DNA of 57,089 nucleotides from Haemophilus haemolyticus M19501 (GTDB taxonomy: Bacteria; Pseudomonadota; Gammaproteobacteria; Enterobacterales; Pasteurellaceae): assembly GCF_000222025.1 (NCBI RefSeq), contig NZ_AFQO01000006.1, positions 1 through 57,089 on the forward strand, given 5' to 3'. Below are positions 1 through 7,373 of this stretch, piece by piece; within the stretch, counting starts at the first letter, position 1; each line of letters begins with the position of its first letter. The notes beneath the pieces are model-generated. The model made no database searches and had not been told where the DNA came from. It saw nothing but the letters and a program-made list of their open reading frames with translations. The translations under genes and the position numbers were made by a program.

Positions 1-136
1 GCCAGATTCCCAAGCATTACTCACCCGTCCGCCACTCGTCAGCAAGAAAGCAAGCTTTCTCCTGCTACCGTTCGACTTGCATGTGTTAAGCCTGCCGCCA
101 GCGTTCAATCTGAGCCATGATCAAACTCTTCAATTC
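1..136 (-). rRNA. rrs: 16S ribosomal RNA, 5' end (partial)
   Basis: The reverse complement begins AATTGAAGAGTTTGATCATG, the invariant 5' end of gammaproteobacterial 16S rRNA, and continues through the helix 6 region with the sequence expected for Haemophilus. Only about the first 136 nt lie in the window; the gene runs off the left edge, so the operon is transcribed leftward. The mature 5' end is placed by analogy with E. coli and may be off by one or two bases. Confidence 0.97.
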
Positions 137-291
137 AAGTTCAATCGCTCAATAAACTGCTTAGCTATAAATAAAAATACTAGTTAAAAAAGTAATGATG
201 AATTTTCAGTTAAGCACCTATTAAGACTTCAAAATTAAAAAATATTTTAAAACAAGTCAATCAACAAGTGCCCACACAGATTGTCTGATAC

Positions 292-305
292 ATTGTTAAA
301 GAGCA
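292..305 (-). promoter_or_regulatory. rrn leader boxA antitermination site
   Basis: On the minus strand the sequence is TGCTCTTTAACAAT, matching the rRNA boxA (TGCTCTTTAACA) bound by NusB/S10 during rrn antitermination. It lies about 155 nt upstream of the mature 16S 5' end. The bases after it (CAGACAATCTGTGTGGGCAC) match the enterobacterial 16S leader, which forms part of the 16S processing stem. Confidence 0.9.
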
Positions 306-309
306 AAAA

Positions 310-358
310 ACAACGACGCACTTGTAAACTTAAATATTTCACAACAGTGCGTCGTTGT
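310..358 (-). promoter_or_regulatory. rrn leader stem-loop (boxB-like)
   Basis: A perfect 12-bp inverted repeat, ACAACGACGCAC (310-321) and GTGCGTCGTTGT (347-358), encloses a 25-nt AT-rich loop. It sits between the promoter and boxA, the position of the boxB hairpin in E. coli rrn leaders. The role in antitermination is inferred from position only. Confidence 0.7.
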
Positions 359-367
359 GTGCGGTGC

Positions 368-395
368 ATTATAGGGATTTTCAAATCCCTTGCAA
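368..395 (-). promoter_or_regulatory. rrn promoter
   Basis: On the minus strand, -35 TTGCAA (390-395) and a consensus -10 TATAAT (368-373) are separated by 16 bp. Upstream (401-460) is very AT-rich, as expected of an UP element, and the bases downstream of the -10 are GC-rich (GCACCGCAC), as in stringently controlled rRNA promoters. The 16-bp spacer is a perfect palindrome (GGGATTT-GA-AAATCCC). I found only this one promoter; a second could be missed. Confidence 0.8.
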
Positions 396-492
396 GCACT
401 TTTTACAAAAATATTTAAAAAAATGATCTTTTGATGGAAATATAAACATTTCATTAAAAAGTGCGGTCAAAAATACAATAATTTTTCAAAAA

Positions 493-1956
493 TTATTTTT
501 TCCAATAGCTTGGAATAAACAGCACGATTAATGAAAACATTTCTAAACGTCCACAGATCATAGCAAAACTAAAGACTAATTTAGCACTTTCTGGAACATC
601 AATAAAACTTTCGTGAATAAAACCAAGTCCCGGTCCTGCATTCGTTAATGTGGCGAATACGGCTCCCATCGCATCAAAAGCATTCATTCCACAAAGAATA
701 ACAGCAAAAACACACCCCCAATAAACCAATATAAAAATAATGAAAAATGCCCAAATACTTTCTATCATTCTTGGTGCTAGACAATTTTTACCTATTCGAA
801 TTGGTTGTACTAAATTTGGATGAATTAAACTATGCAGTTCTCGATCGATTTGTTTCCACAATATAAGTGTCCGTATCGCTTTTAATCCCCCAGTTGTGGA
901 ACCACCACAACCACCAATTACCGCAGAAATTACCAGTAAAAGCCCAATAAAAGGCGGAAGATTATCAATATCAAAAATCGTATAACCAGCAGTCATTGAC
1001 ATTGATGTTAATTGTAATGCACCTTTTGTTACTGCCTCGTTCATATCTGAAACTAAACCATAACCATATAAAGATAGAGATACAATACCAATAAAAATAA
1101 TTTGCATCGTTAGAAAAAAACGAAATTCGGGATCTTTCCAATAATTTCGCCAAATATTTCTTTTACCTAGTGCAAGAAAAGCGGAAATATGTAAGCTAAA
1201 ATTAACACCACCAATCAGCATAAAAATTGTTGTAACCCAATAAATGGAAGCTTGATTAAAATAGCCAATACTTGCATCGTGTGTTGAAAATCCGCCATTT
1301 GAAATTGTCGAAAAACTATGCCCAATGGCATCAAAAAGACTCATTCCTGATAGCCAATATGCAATGGCACAAAGAACAGTTAATGAAGCATAAATAATCC
1401 ATAGCGCTTTCGCCACTTCTGAAATTTTAGGCAAAGATTTTTGATCTTTAAGAGGACCTGAAGATTCTGCTCGATATAATTGTGTCCCACCAATTCCCAA
1501 CAGCGGAATTATCGCCACAGCCAATACGATAATCCCCATACCACCTAACCATTGTAAAAACTGACGATAAAACAAAATAGATTTAGGTAAATTATCCAGC
1601 CCCGTCATTACCGTTGCACCAGTAGTAGTTAAGCCAGAAAATGCTTCAAATACGGCTGAAGCAATAGTTAAATGTGGTGAATCGAACAATAAAAGAGGCA
1701 ATGTTGCCAAGCTTCCTAAAACTAACCAAAAAGCCACAACAATCAAAAAACCATCACGGGATCGTAATTCTTGTTTATGGTGATGGCATGGCCACCAAAG
1801 CAATGTGCCCGCCGTCAAACTTAACATAAAAGCCTGCATAAATGCCTTACCGCCACCATCGCCATAAATCAGTGCGACAAATGCTGGAATCAGCATCGTG
1901 CCAGAAAAACACATCACAAGAATACCAATAATTCGGATAATCGATAAAATATGCAC
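493..1956 (-). CDS. trkH: Trk potassium uptake channel subunit TrkH
   Basis: This is the inner-membrane K+-translocating subunit of the Trk system, which works with the NAD-binding regulator TrkA, encoded near the right end of this window. The 487 residues match the usual TrkH length (about 483). The four pore-loop repeats are visible: TTTGA (110-114), SNGGF (219-223), TAGYT (322-326) and NAGPG (439-443), with a glycine-rich [15 protein letters not shown] segment near 349-362. The start codon lies 2 nt downstream of the yigZ stop, so the two are cotranscribed, as in E. coli. An AT-only 10-bp hairpin (477-497) overlaps the stop codon and could be a weak terminator. In E. coli hemG lies next and rrnA follows; here the rrn promoter follows directly. 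Confidence 0.95.
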   Translation of the reverse strand: MHILSIIRIIGILVMCFSGTMLIPAFVALIYGDGGGKAFMQAFMLSLTAGTLLWWPCHHHKQELRSRDGFLIVVAFWLVLGSLATLPLLLFDSPHLTIASAVFEAFSGLTTTGATVMTGLDNLPKSILFYRQFLQWLGGMGIIVLAVAIIPLLGIGGTQLYRAESSGPLKDQKSLPKISEVAKALWIIYASLTVLCAIAYWLSGMSLFDAIGHSFSTISNGGFSTHDASIGYFNQASIYWVTTIFMLIGGVNFSLHISAFLALGKRNIWRNYWKDPEFRFFLTMQIIFIGIVSLSLYGYGLVSDMNEAVTKGALQLTSMSMTAGYTIFDIDNLPPFIGLLLVISAVIGGCGGSTTGGLKAIRTLILWKQIDRELHSLIHPNLVQPIRIGKNCLAPRMIESIWAFFIIFILVYWGCVFAVILCGMNAFDAMGAVFATLTNAGPGLGFIHESFIDVPESAKLVFSFAMICGRLEMFSLIVLFIPSYWKK

Positions 1957-1958
1957 TA

Positions 1959-2579
1959 TTATTCGCCTGTCTCTAAAAGTTGGATGACTAATCTGCCCGC
2001 AGACTTTTCCGTTAATTCTGAAGAAAAAACATCGACTGTTTTTTCACTAATACCTAAAATCAAATGAATATTTACCTGAAAATCTTGAGATAAAATCTCA
2101 ACCTGATATTTTTCACAAAGTTGTAGCACCAAACTTAGCTGACCATAGTCACAATCAAGTTTGAAAGGGGTTCGTTCAACTTTAATTTCGCTTTCAATCA
2201 ACTTTAACGCTTGTTGAACGCCATTGCCATAAGCACGAACTAATCCACCTGTTCCGAGCAAAATACCGCCATAATAGCGAACCACCACCGCACTGATTTC
2301 ACCGAATTGACTACCTTGCAATGCACTCAACATTGGCTTTCCTGCCGTTCCAGCAGGTTCGCCATCATCAGAAAAACCAAGTTGTAGAGAATCTGTTGGC
2401 TTGCCTGCTACGGCAGCCCAACAATGATGCCGAGCATTTGGGTGTTCTTGTTTAATCTTTGCCCAAAAAGCTCTTGCGTCTTCTAAACCTTCGGTGTGCT
2501 GTAAATAAGTAATAAAACGGCTTTTCTTAATTTCTTCTTCAAAAACAACCGCACTTTTAGGAACGAGGTATTCCGCCAT
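1959..2579 (-). CDS. yigZ: IMPACT family protein YigZ
   Basis: A 206-residue member of the UPF0029/IMPACT family, close in length to E. coli YigZ (about 204). The conserved core [14 protein letters not shown] is near residues 77-90, and [20 protein letters not shown] follows near 100-119. The C-terminal third is the smaller ferredoxin-like domain of the family. The biochemical function in bacteria is not established; eukaryotic IMPACT regulates Gcn2. It is the first gene of the yigZ-trkH pair, with only 2 bp between them. An uptake signal (ACCGCACTT) lies within codons 6-10. Confidence 0.9.
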   Translation of the reverse strand: MAEYLVPKSAVVFEEEIKKSRFITYLQHTEGLEDARAFWAKIKQEHPNARHHCWAAVAGKPTDSLQLGFSDDGEPAGTAGKPMLSALQGSQFGEISAVVVRYYGGILLGTGGLVRAYGNGVQQALKLIESEIKVERTPFKLDCDYGQLSLVLQLCEKYQVEILSQDFQVNIHLILGISEKTVDVFSSELTEKSAGRLVIQLLETGE

Positions 2580-2694
2580 TCATTTTTTCAAACTAATTTC
2601 AATGATGCTAGTCTATCACTGATGACTGGGATTTGTCGAAATTTTGCCGTAAGTGCGGTATGATATGACCCTGTTTTTCAAAAGAAAAAAGAAT

Positions 2695-2934
2695 ATGTCT
2701 GAAATTTCCGTCACACAAACCCTAGATACTTTAGGATTACGTTGCCCAGAACCTGTCATGCTTGTTCGTAAAAATATTCGTCATCTTAACGATGGGGAAA
2801 TACTTTTGATTATTGCTGACGATCCTGCAACAACAAGAGATATTCCAAGTTTCTGTCAATTTATGGATCACACCTTACTGCAAAGTGAAGTGGAAAAACC
2901 ACCGTTCAAATATTGGGTGAAAAAAGGAAAATAA
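2695..2934 (+). CDS. tusA: Sulfur carrier/sulfurtransferase TusA (SirA family)
   Basis: A 79-residue TusA. It accepts persulfide sulfur from IscS and relays it through the TusBCD/E chain to MnmA for 2-thiolation of U34 in tRNA. The family signature LRCPEPVM carries the acceptor Cys17. I start it at the ATG at 2695 (MSEISVTQ): this gives the family length (about 80) and places a purine-rich AAGAAAAAAG upstream, whereas the longer frame from 2653 adds 14 unconserved residues. An uptake signal (2651-2659) overlaps a TATGAT -10-like element at 2659-2664. It is convergent with htpX across a shared terminator. Confidence 0.92.
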   Translation: MSEISVTQTLDTLGLRCPEPVMLVRKNIRHLNDGEILLIIADDPATTRDIPSFCQFMDHTLLQSEVEKPPFKYWVKKGK

Positions 2935-2970
2935 AAAAATCGACCATCATTAAAATGCGGCCGATTTTTT
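2934..2970. terminator. Bidirectional terminator between tusA and htpX
   Basis: AAAAAATCG (2934-2942) pairs with CGATTTTTT (2962-2970), with an extra CC/GG pair inside. A-tract and T-tract flank the stem, so it can end tusA on the plus strand and htpX on the minus strand. Confidence 0.75.
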
Positions 2971-2978
2971 TATGATTT

Positions 2979-3830
2979 TTAAAGATTGCGTAAGGCTTCA
3001 ATACGCTTTTCGAGTGGCGGATGGCTCATAAAGAGTTCACTTCGTTTTCCGTTAATCATAAAGGCATTTAAAGAACCTTCAAGATTTTGGGGTTCGTGAA
3101 GTTGTTGCAAACGTTGTAATGCCATGATCATTTTTTCTTTGCCAACTAAACTTGCGGAACCAGCATCTGCACGAAATTCTCGGTAGCGCGAGAACCACAT
3201 TGCGATAATACTCGCAAGCACACCAAAGAGCATTTCCAATACCATCGAAACCAAGAAATAAATGCCTGAGCTGCGCGTTTCTTCTCCATTATCGTTACGC
3301 GAACTTGCCACCGCCGTTGCAATAACGCGAGATAAGAAAATCACGAAAGTATTTAATACGCCTTGTAATAACGCCATCGTCACCATATCCCCATTGGAAA
3401 TATGGGAAATTTCGTGCGCTAAAACAGCTTCCGCTTCAGCCTCCGTCATGTTGTTTAATAATCCGGTGCTCACTGCCACCAAAGAATTGCTTTTTGTCGC
3501 GCCTGTAGCAAAAGCATTCACATCGGGTGAATGAAAAATCGCCACGTCTGGCATCGGAATACCCGCTTTCTGCGCTTGGCGACTAACGGTATCAATTAAC
3601 CAACGTTCAGTTTGATTACGAGGTTGAGTAATCACTTCTCCGTCTACAGAACGTAATGCCATCGTTTTAGACAGGAATAATGAAATTAATGAGCCAGCAA
3701 AACCAAATAGCAAAGCCATAATTAAAATGCCGCCGGTGCTATTTCCTGCAATACCAGTCACACTTAAAATAATACCTAATACCAGCATTACAGCCATATT
3801 GGTTGCCAAGAAAAGAAGAATACGCATCAT
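2979..3830 (-). CDS. htpX: Membrane zinc metalloprotease HtpX
   Basis: An inner-membrane M48 peptidase that takes part in membrane protein quality control. The zinc-binding HEISH motif is at residues 139-143 ([14 protein letters not shown]), and [12 protein letters not shown] near 215-226 supplies the downstream acidic ligand. Two N-terminal hydrophobic segments (about 4-24 and 34-53) and two central ones are visible. The frame is open to a TTG at 3845, but the ATG at 3830 gives the family length (283 aa), the usual [11 protein letters not shown] start, and a GAGAG ribosome site about 8 nt upstream. In E. coli htpX responds to Cpx; no such site was evident here. Confidence 0.94.
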   Translation of the reverse strand: MMRILLFLATNMAVMLVLGIILSVTGIAGNSTGGILIMALLFGFAGSLISLFLSKTMALRSVDGEVITQPRNQTERWLIDTVSRQAQKAGIPMPDVAIFHSPDVNAFATGATKSNSLVAVSTGLLNNMTEAEAEAVLAHEISHISNGDMVTMALLQGVLNTFVIFLSRVIATAVASSRNDNGEETRSSGIYFLVSMVLEMLFGVLASIIAMWFSRYREFRADAGSASLVGKEKMIMALQRLQQLHEPQNLEGSLNAFMINGKRSELFMSHPPLEKRIEALRNL

Positions 3831-3930
3831 AATGTGTTCTCTCAAAGTTAGGGTTAAGTATTTCCTTAGTGGGGAAAATTCACAAAAAATTCAAGGTGCA
3901 ATGTAAAATTTCTGTTATCAGCATACAAAC

Positions 3931-3973
3931 AAAAAGCGCGGTCAAAAACATGCGAGTTTATGGCCGCACTTTT
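3931..3973 (-). terminator. Terminator-like hairpin from two diverged uptake signals
   Basis: AAAAAGCGCGGTC (3931-3943) and the segment 3961-3973 (GGCCGCACTTTT) are opposed uptake-signal relatives, each one base off consensus. On the minus strand they form a stem with one G-U pair and one mismatch, followed by T's. It lies between ridA and htpX. Confidence 0.55.
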
Positions 3974-3997
3974 AAGCAGAAATTACCAAATAGAAAA

Positions 3998-4390
3998 TTA
4001 TTTTCTTACAGCAATCGCTTCAATTTCTAATCCTACATCTTTTGGTAAACGAGCAACTTCTACGCAAGAACGAGCAGGGAAGTTAGGATGATTATTTTCT
4101 TTAAAGAAACGTTCGTATTCTGCATTAACCGCAGCAAAATCATTAAGATCTTTCACAAAAACCGTCGTTTTTACAATATCTGCGGCGGTTAAACCCGCTT
4201 TCTCGATAATCGCTTTCACATTTTCTAAAGATTGGCGCGCTTGCGCAACGATGTCCGCAGGCACTTCGCCTGTTGCAGGATTCACGGGAATTTGCCCTGA
4301 GGTTAAAACTAAATTGCCAAGATCAACCGCTTGAACATAAGGGCCAATGGCTGCCGGTGCTTTTTCAGTATGAATAATTTGAGTCATCAT
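3998..4390 (-). CDS. ridA: Enamine/imine deaminase RidA (YjgF/YER057c/UK114 family)
   Basis: A 130-residue RidA homologue. The family forms trimers that hydrolyse reactive enamine/imine intermediates such as 2-aminoacrylate, protecting PLP enzymes. Visible signatures are IGPYVQAV near 16-23, LTSGQIPVNPATGE near 29-42 and the C-terminal PARSCVEVARLPKDVGLEIEAIA, which contains the substrate-carboxylate-binding Arg of the family. AAGGAG lies just upstream of a double ATG; I use the first (4390), and the second (4387) is equally possible. It stands alone between USS-derived hairpins, downstream of mlaA. Confidence 0.94.
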   Translation of the reverse strand: MMTQIIHTEKAPAAIGPYVQAVDLGNLVLTSGQIPVNPATGEVPADIVAQARQSLENVKAIIEKAGLTAADIVKTTVFVKDLNDFAAVNAEYERFFKENNHPNFPARSCVEVARLPKDVGLEIEAIAVRK

Positions 4391-4406
4391 TTTCTCCTTG
4401 GTTGAT

Positions 4407-4438
4407 AAAAAGTGCGGTTATTTTTCACCGCACTTTTT
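4407..4438 (-). terminator. Terminator from inverted uptake-signal pair (after mlaA)
   Basis: AAAAAGTGCGGT (4407-4418) pairs with ACCGCACTTTTT (4427-4438), a 12-bp stem with an 8-nt loop made of two opposed perfect uptake signals. On the minus strand it follows the mlaA stop. Confidence 0.8.
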
Positions 4439-4444
4439 TGTTTA

Positions 4445-5197
4445 TTAATCAATTTCTTTTAGCACATCATCAGAAAGCGATTCTTTATTTTCTGTTGATT
4501 TGCCATCACTTACTTTAAATTGTAAATTTTGGTAATACGCTTCTCTAAAGGTTACATATGGATCTTGTGCTTGGCGTAACAACTCAGCGTTATCAATATT
4601 TTTCGCACGGGCATCCACCGCTTGTACACCATATTTCACTAATGACCACGGACCGCCAACCCATTCCCAAAATGGATACATATAAGCCGCATCAACCACT
4701 GCGCCCGTTAATTGACGTGGCGTTGTTGCATTATAAATCGGTAGCACAATATAAGTGCCCGCATCTACGCCGTAGCTACCTAACGTTTCCCCAAATCCAC
4801 GTTGATTATCTACGCGCAACTCTTTGCTTACGCTCGCAAAATCAATAAAGCCACCTAGACCAAATACGGTATTAATCCAAAAGCGATTAAAGTGAACAAA
4901 TGCTTTTTTCGGTTCACCTTCAATTAAGCGGTTCACAAAGCTTACTGGCTCATCAAGATTATTGGCAATGCCAGCAAGACCAGAAGAAATAGGCTTAGGC
5001 ACATAGTTATTCCAACCTTTTGCAGCGGGTTCTAACACATAGCGATCCATAACATTATAGTTAAATTTCCACATGGTTCGATTGAACCCTTCAAGGGTAT
5101 CATTACGGTCACTCGCTTGTTTTGTGTCGTTCTTATTTGCACAACCTGTCAGCATAATTACGCCAAAAAGTGCGGTCAAAATCGTCTTTATTTTCAT
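4445..5197 (-). CDS. mlaA: Outer-membrane lipoprotein MlaA (VacJ)
   Basis: A 250-residue MlaA/VacJ lipoprotein, the outer-membrane component of the Mla system that removes misplaced phospholipids from the outer leaflet. The signal peptide ends in the lipobox LTGC with Cys19 as the lipidated residue. The family core follows: DTLEGFNRTMWKFNYNVMD, then LDEPVSFVNRLIEG, and GFGETLGSYGVDAGTYIVLP further on. The uptake signal at 5166-5174 lies inside the signal peptide and encodes its T-A-L. The mlaFEDCB genes are not in this window. It is bounded on both sides by USS hairpins, so probably monocistronic. Confidence 0.94.
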   Translation of the reverse strand: MKIKTILTALFGVIMLTGCANKNDTKQASDRNDTLEGFNRTMWKFNYNVMDRYVLEPAAKGWNNYVPKPISSGLAGIANNLDEPVSFVNRLIEGEPKKAFVHFNRFWINTVFGLGGFIDFASVSKELRVDNQRGFGETLGSYGVDAGTYIVLPIYNATTPRQLTGAVVDAAYMYPFWEWVGGPWSLVKYGVQAVDARAKNIDNAELLRQAQDPYVTFREAYYQNLQFKVSDGKSTENKESLSDDVLKEID

Positions 5198-5280
5198 TTT
5201 GAATCCTTATATAAATGTGGGCTTATTCTACCTAATTTGCCAAATAACAACAAAATAAATATTTCCCATAAAACATATAA

Positions 5281-5317
5281 AAAGTGCGGTAAAAAAACAT
5301 TATTTTTACCGCACTTT
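5281..5317 (-). terminator. Terminator from inverted uptake-signal pair (after glpR)
   Basis: A 15-bp perfect stem, 5281-5295 with 5303-5317, made of two opposed uptake signals extended by A/T runs, with a 7-nt loop. It lies directly downstream of the glpR stop, closing the rapA-rluA-glpG-glpR unit. Confidence 0.85.
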
Positions 5318-5324
5318 CTCATCC

Positions 5325-6077
5325 CTAACATAAAACTAATTTCGTTTTCTGACCTTTCAGATAATTAACAATTCCTTCAGGAACATCATCTGTAAACAAA
5401 TATTCCACATCACTTAATTCGCCCAAGCGAACAATCGCTTGGCGAGTAAATTTAGAGTGATCGGTCACTAATAAGGTCTGACGTGAACTTTCAATAATCG
5501 CTCTCTTGACTTGCACTTCATGGTAATCATAATCCAATAATGAACCATCAGCATCGATCGCGCTAATCCCTAAAATCCCGAAATCTAGGCGAAATTGAGA
5601 AATAAAATTCACCGTAGCTTCGCCGATAATTCCACCATCCATTCGTAACGATCCGCCCGCCATGACAATATCAAAACTTTCATTTTGGCGTAAAAGATGC
5701 GCGGCATTCAGATTGTTCGTCACAATTCGGAGTTTTTCGTGGCTAAGCAATGCATTGGCGACAGCCTCAGGCGTGGTACCAATATCAATAAACAACGATG
5801 CGCCGTTAGGAATCAACTTTGCGACTTCCTGTGCAATATTATTTTTTTGTAATGAAAAAAATTGCTTACGATCCACGTAATCAGAATTTTCAGCAGAAGA
5901 TGGCGATGCCGCACCGCCGTGATGGCGACGGATTAAATCCAACTCCGCCAAAATATTCAAATCACGGCGAATCGTTTGGGGGCTAACATCTAAGGCAGCA
6001 ACCAGTTCTTCCGTACTTAAATAGCCAGCTTGCTCCACCAGTTTAATAATTTTTTGATGGCGTAACGATTGTTTCAT
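5325..6077 (-). CDS. glpR: DeoR-family transcriptional repressor GlpR
   Basis: A 250-residue DeoR-family regulator. The N-terminal winged helix-turn-helix is at about 5-57 (LSTEELVAALDVSPQTIRRDL), and the C-terminal sugar-phosphate sensor contains IDIGTTPEAVANAL and the VMAGGSLRMDGGIIG segment. The position beside glpG matches the E. coli glpG-glpR arrangement and supports GlpR, the glycerol-3-phosphate-responsive repressor, though DeoR paralogues are hard to tell apart by sequence alone. I use the ATG at 6077 (MKQSLRHQK) because AAGGAT lies 7 nt upstream; the frame extends only to a TTG at 6095. Confidence 0.88.
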   Translation of the reverse strand: MKQSLRHQKIIKLVEQAGYLSTEELVAALDVSPQTIRRDLNILAELDLIRRHHGGAASPSSAENSDYVDRKQFFSLQKNNIAQEVAKLIPNGASLFIDIGTTPEAVANALLSHEKLRIVTNNLNAAHLLRQNESFDIVMAGGSLRMDGGIIGEATVNFISQFRLDFGILGISAIDADGSLLDYDYHEVQVKRAIIESSRQTLLVTDHSKFTRQAIVRLGELSDVEYLFTDDVPEGIVNYLKGQKTKLVLC

Positions 6078-6106
6078 AGCGAATCCTTTATCCAAATTAA
6101 ACGGGC

Positions 6107-6685
6107 TTACTCTAGCGAATTTTTGCGCAATTTGCTATCAATAAATCCCCAAATCAAGCCGACAATCAAGCCTGAAATATGTGCAGCATTTCCCATTTCA
6201 ACACCAAATAAGGGGCTAATAAAACCTAATGCGATCCCCACCAATAACATCGTGAAAAAACCTTCTGGCAGATCAAATAAATGATGATTCAATTTATCGC
6301 ATATAAATACATAACCCAACACAGCATATACAACACCAGAAAGTCCAAAGAAAGCGGGGCCAGACACATAATTTTGCACATATCCTGTTATGACGGAGGC
6401 TACAACATACAACATCAATAATTTGACCGAACCAAAAGTGCGCTCAATCATTCCACCGAAAATAAAAAACCAAGACAGATTAAACAAAATATGCAAATGA
6501 GATAAATGTACCAATGTATGTGAAATATAACGCCACGCTTCGCTATCTTGCTCTTCGTAAGCGGGGTAATGCATCAAATACATAATATCGTCTTCAAAAC
6601 CCAGCTGTTGAGCAATATAAATGACCGCACAAAGTGCGGTAAGAATTAGCGTGATTTTTCCTTGTTGAGCTAAAAAGTTTTTCAT
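6107..6685 (-). CDS. glpG: Rhomboid intramembrane serine protease GlpG
   Basis: A 192-residue rhomboid of six transmembrane helices, the compact form known from H. influenzae that lacks the N-terminal cytosolic domain of E. coli GlpG. From the ATG at 6685 the catalytic Ser is residue 116 (GLSGVVY) and the catalytic His residue 169 (AAHISG), exactly the published HiGlpG numbering, which fixes the start. A GAGA ribosome site is 8 nt upstream. It cleaves membrane proteins within the bilayer. A palindromic overlap of two uptake signals (6624-6640) codes part of the first helix. It is 29 nt upstream of glpR. Confidence 0.96.
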   Translation of the reverse strand: MKNFLAQQGKITLILTALCAVIYIAQQLGFEDDIMYLMHYPAYEEQDSEAWRYISHTLVHLSHLHILFNLSWFFIFGGMIERTFGSVKLLMLYVVASVITGYVQNYVSGPAFFGLSGVVYAVLGYVFICDKLNHHLFDLPEGFFTMLLVGIALGFISPLFGVEMGNAAHISGLIVGLIWGFIDSKLRKNSLE

Positions 6686-6711
6686 TCGTAATCTCAAGTC
6701 TCTACGCAAAT

Positions 6712-7371
6712 TTAAAAATCGAACTTCGCATTAAATGTCATTGTTTCCCCTGTAATAGGGTGGGTAATCATCAATTCTTCTGCGTGCAAGCATAATCTTG
6801 GCGACATAGCTTTAGCCTGAGGATGAGAGTAAAATTTATCGCCTAGAATTGGATGCCCCAATGCTAACATGTGCAAGCGTAACTGATGAGATCTGCCTGT
6901 CACGGGCGTCAGTTTCACGCGAGTACTGTTATTGGGCAAACGTGCTAAAACTTCGAATTTTGTGACCGCTCTTTTTCCTAAAACGAAATCCAAACGTTGG
7001 CGAGGTCGATTTTCCCAATCACAAATCATCGGCAAATTTACCTCGCCATAATCTTTCTCCAAATGACCCCAAACAATCGCTTGATAATGTTTTTTCGGTT
7101 CACGTTCGCGAAATTGACGTTTTAATTCACGATCCGCCGCCTTACTTAAAGCAAACACAATGATGCCGCTCGTTGCCATATCCAAACGATGAGCTGGCTC
7201 GCAAAAGCCGAATTTTTCTTTCACTCGACTCATTGCGCTATCATAATATTGTGGTTGATTACCAGGCACAGAAAGCAAACCGCTAGGTTTGTTCACCACG
7301 CACAAATGATTATCTTGATAAATCATATCTAAATAAGGTTCAAGAGGCGGATTATATTCAATCAATGCCAT
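6712..7371 (-). CDS. rluA: Dual-specificity rRNA/tRNA pseudouridine synthase RluA
   Basis: A 219-residue RluA, the same length as in E. coli, where the enzyme makes pseudouridine 746 of 23S rRNA and 32 of some tRNAs. The catalytic Asp is residue 64 in AHRLDMATSG. VTGRSHQLRLHMLALGHPILGDKFY near 170-194 is the second family motif. The longer open frame (to 7419) overlaps rapA; the ATG at 7371 is right because the rapA stop and an AAGGAAT ribosome site sit immediately upstream, suggesting translational coupling. rapA-rluA is also the E. coli order. Confidence 0.95.
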   Translation of the reverse strand: MALIEYNPPLEPYLDMIYQDNHLCVVNKPSGLLSVPGNQPQYYDSAMSRVKEKFGFCEPAHRLDMATSGIIVFALSKAADRELKRQFREREPKKHYQAIVWGHLEKDYGEVNLPMICDWENRPRQRLDFVLGKRAVTKFEVLARLPNNSTRVKLTPVTGRSHQLRLHMLALGHPILGDKFYSHPQAKAMSPRLCLHAEELMITHPITGETMTFNAKFDF

Positions 7372-7373
7372 TT

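Noticed and set aside
5281..5317. Recurrent 9-bp repeats considered as CRISPR or mobile repeats
   Set aside because: They are the Haemophilus DNA uptake signal, irregularly spaced and in both orientations, with no spacers or cas genes.
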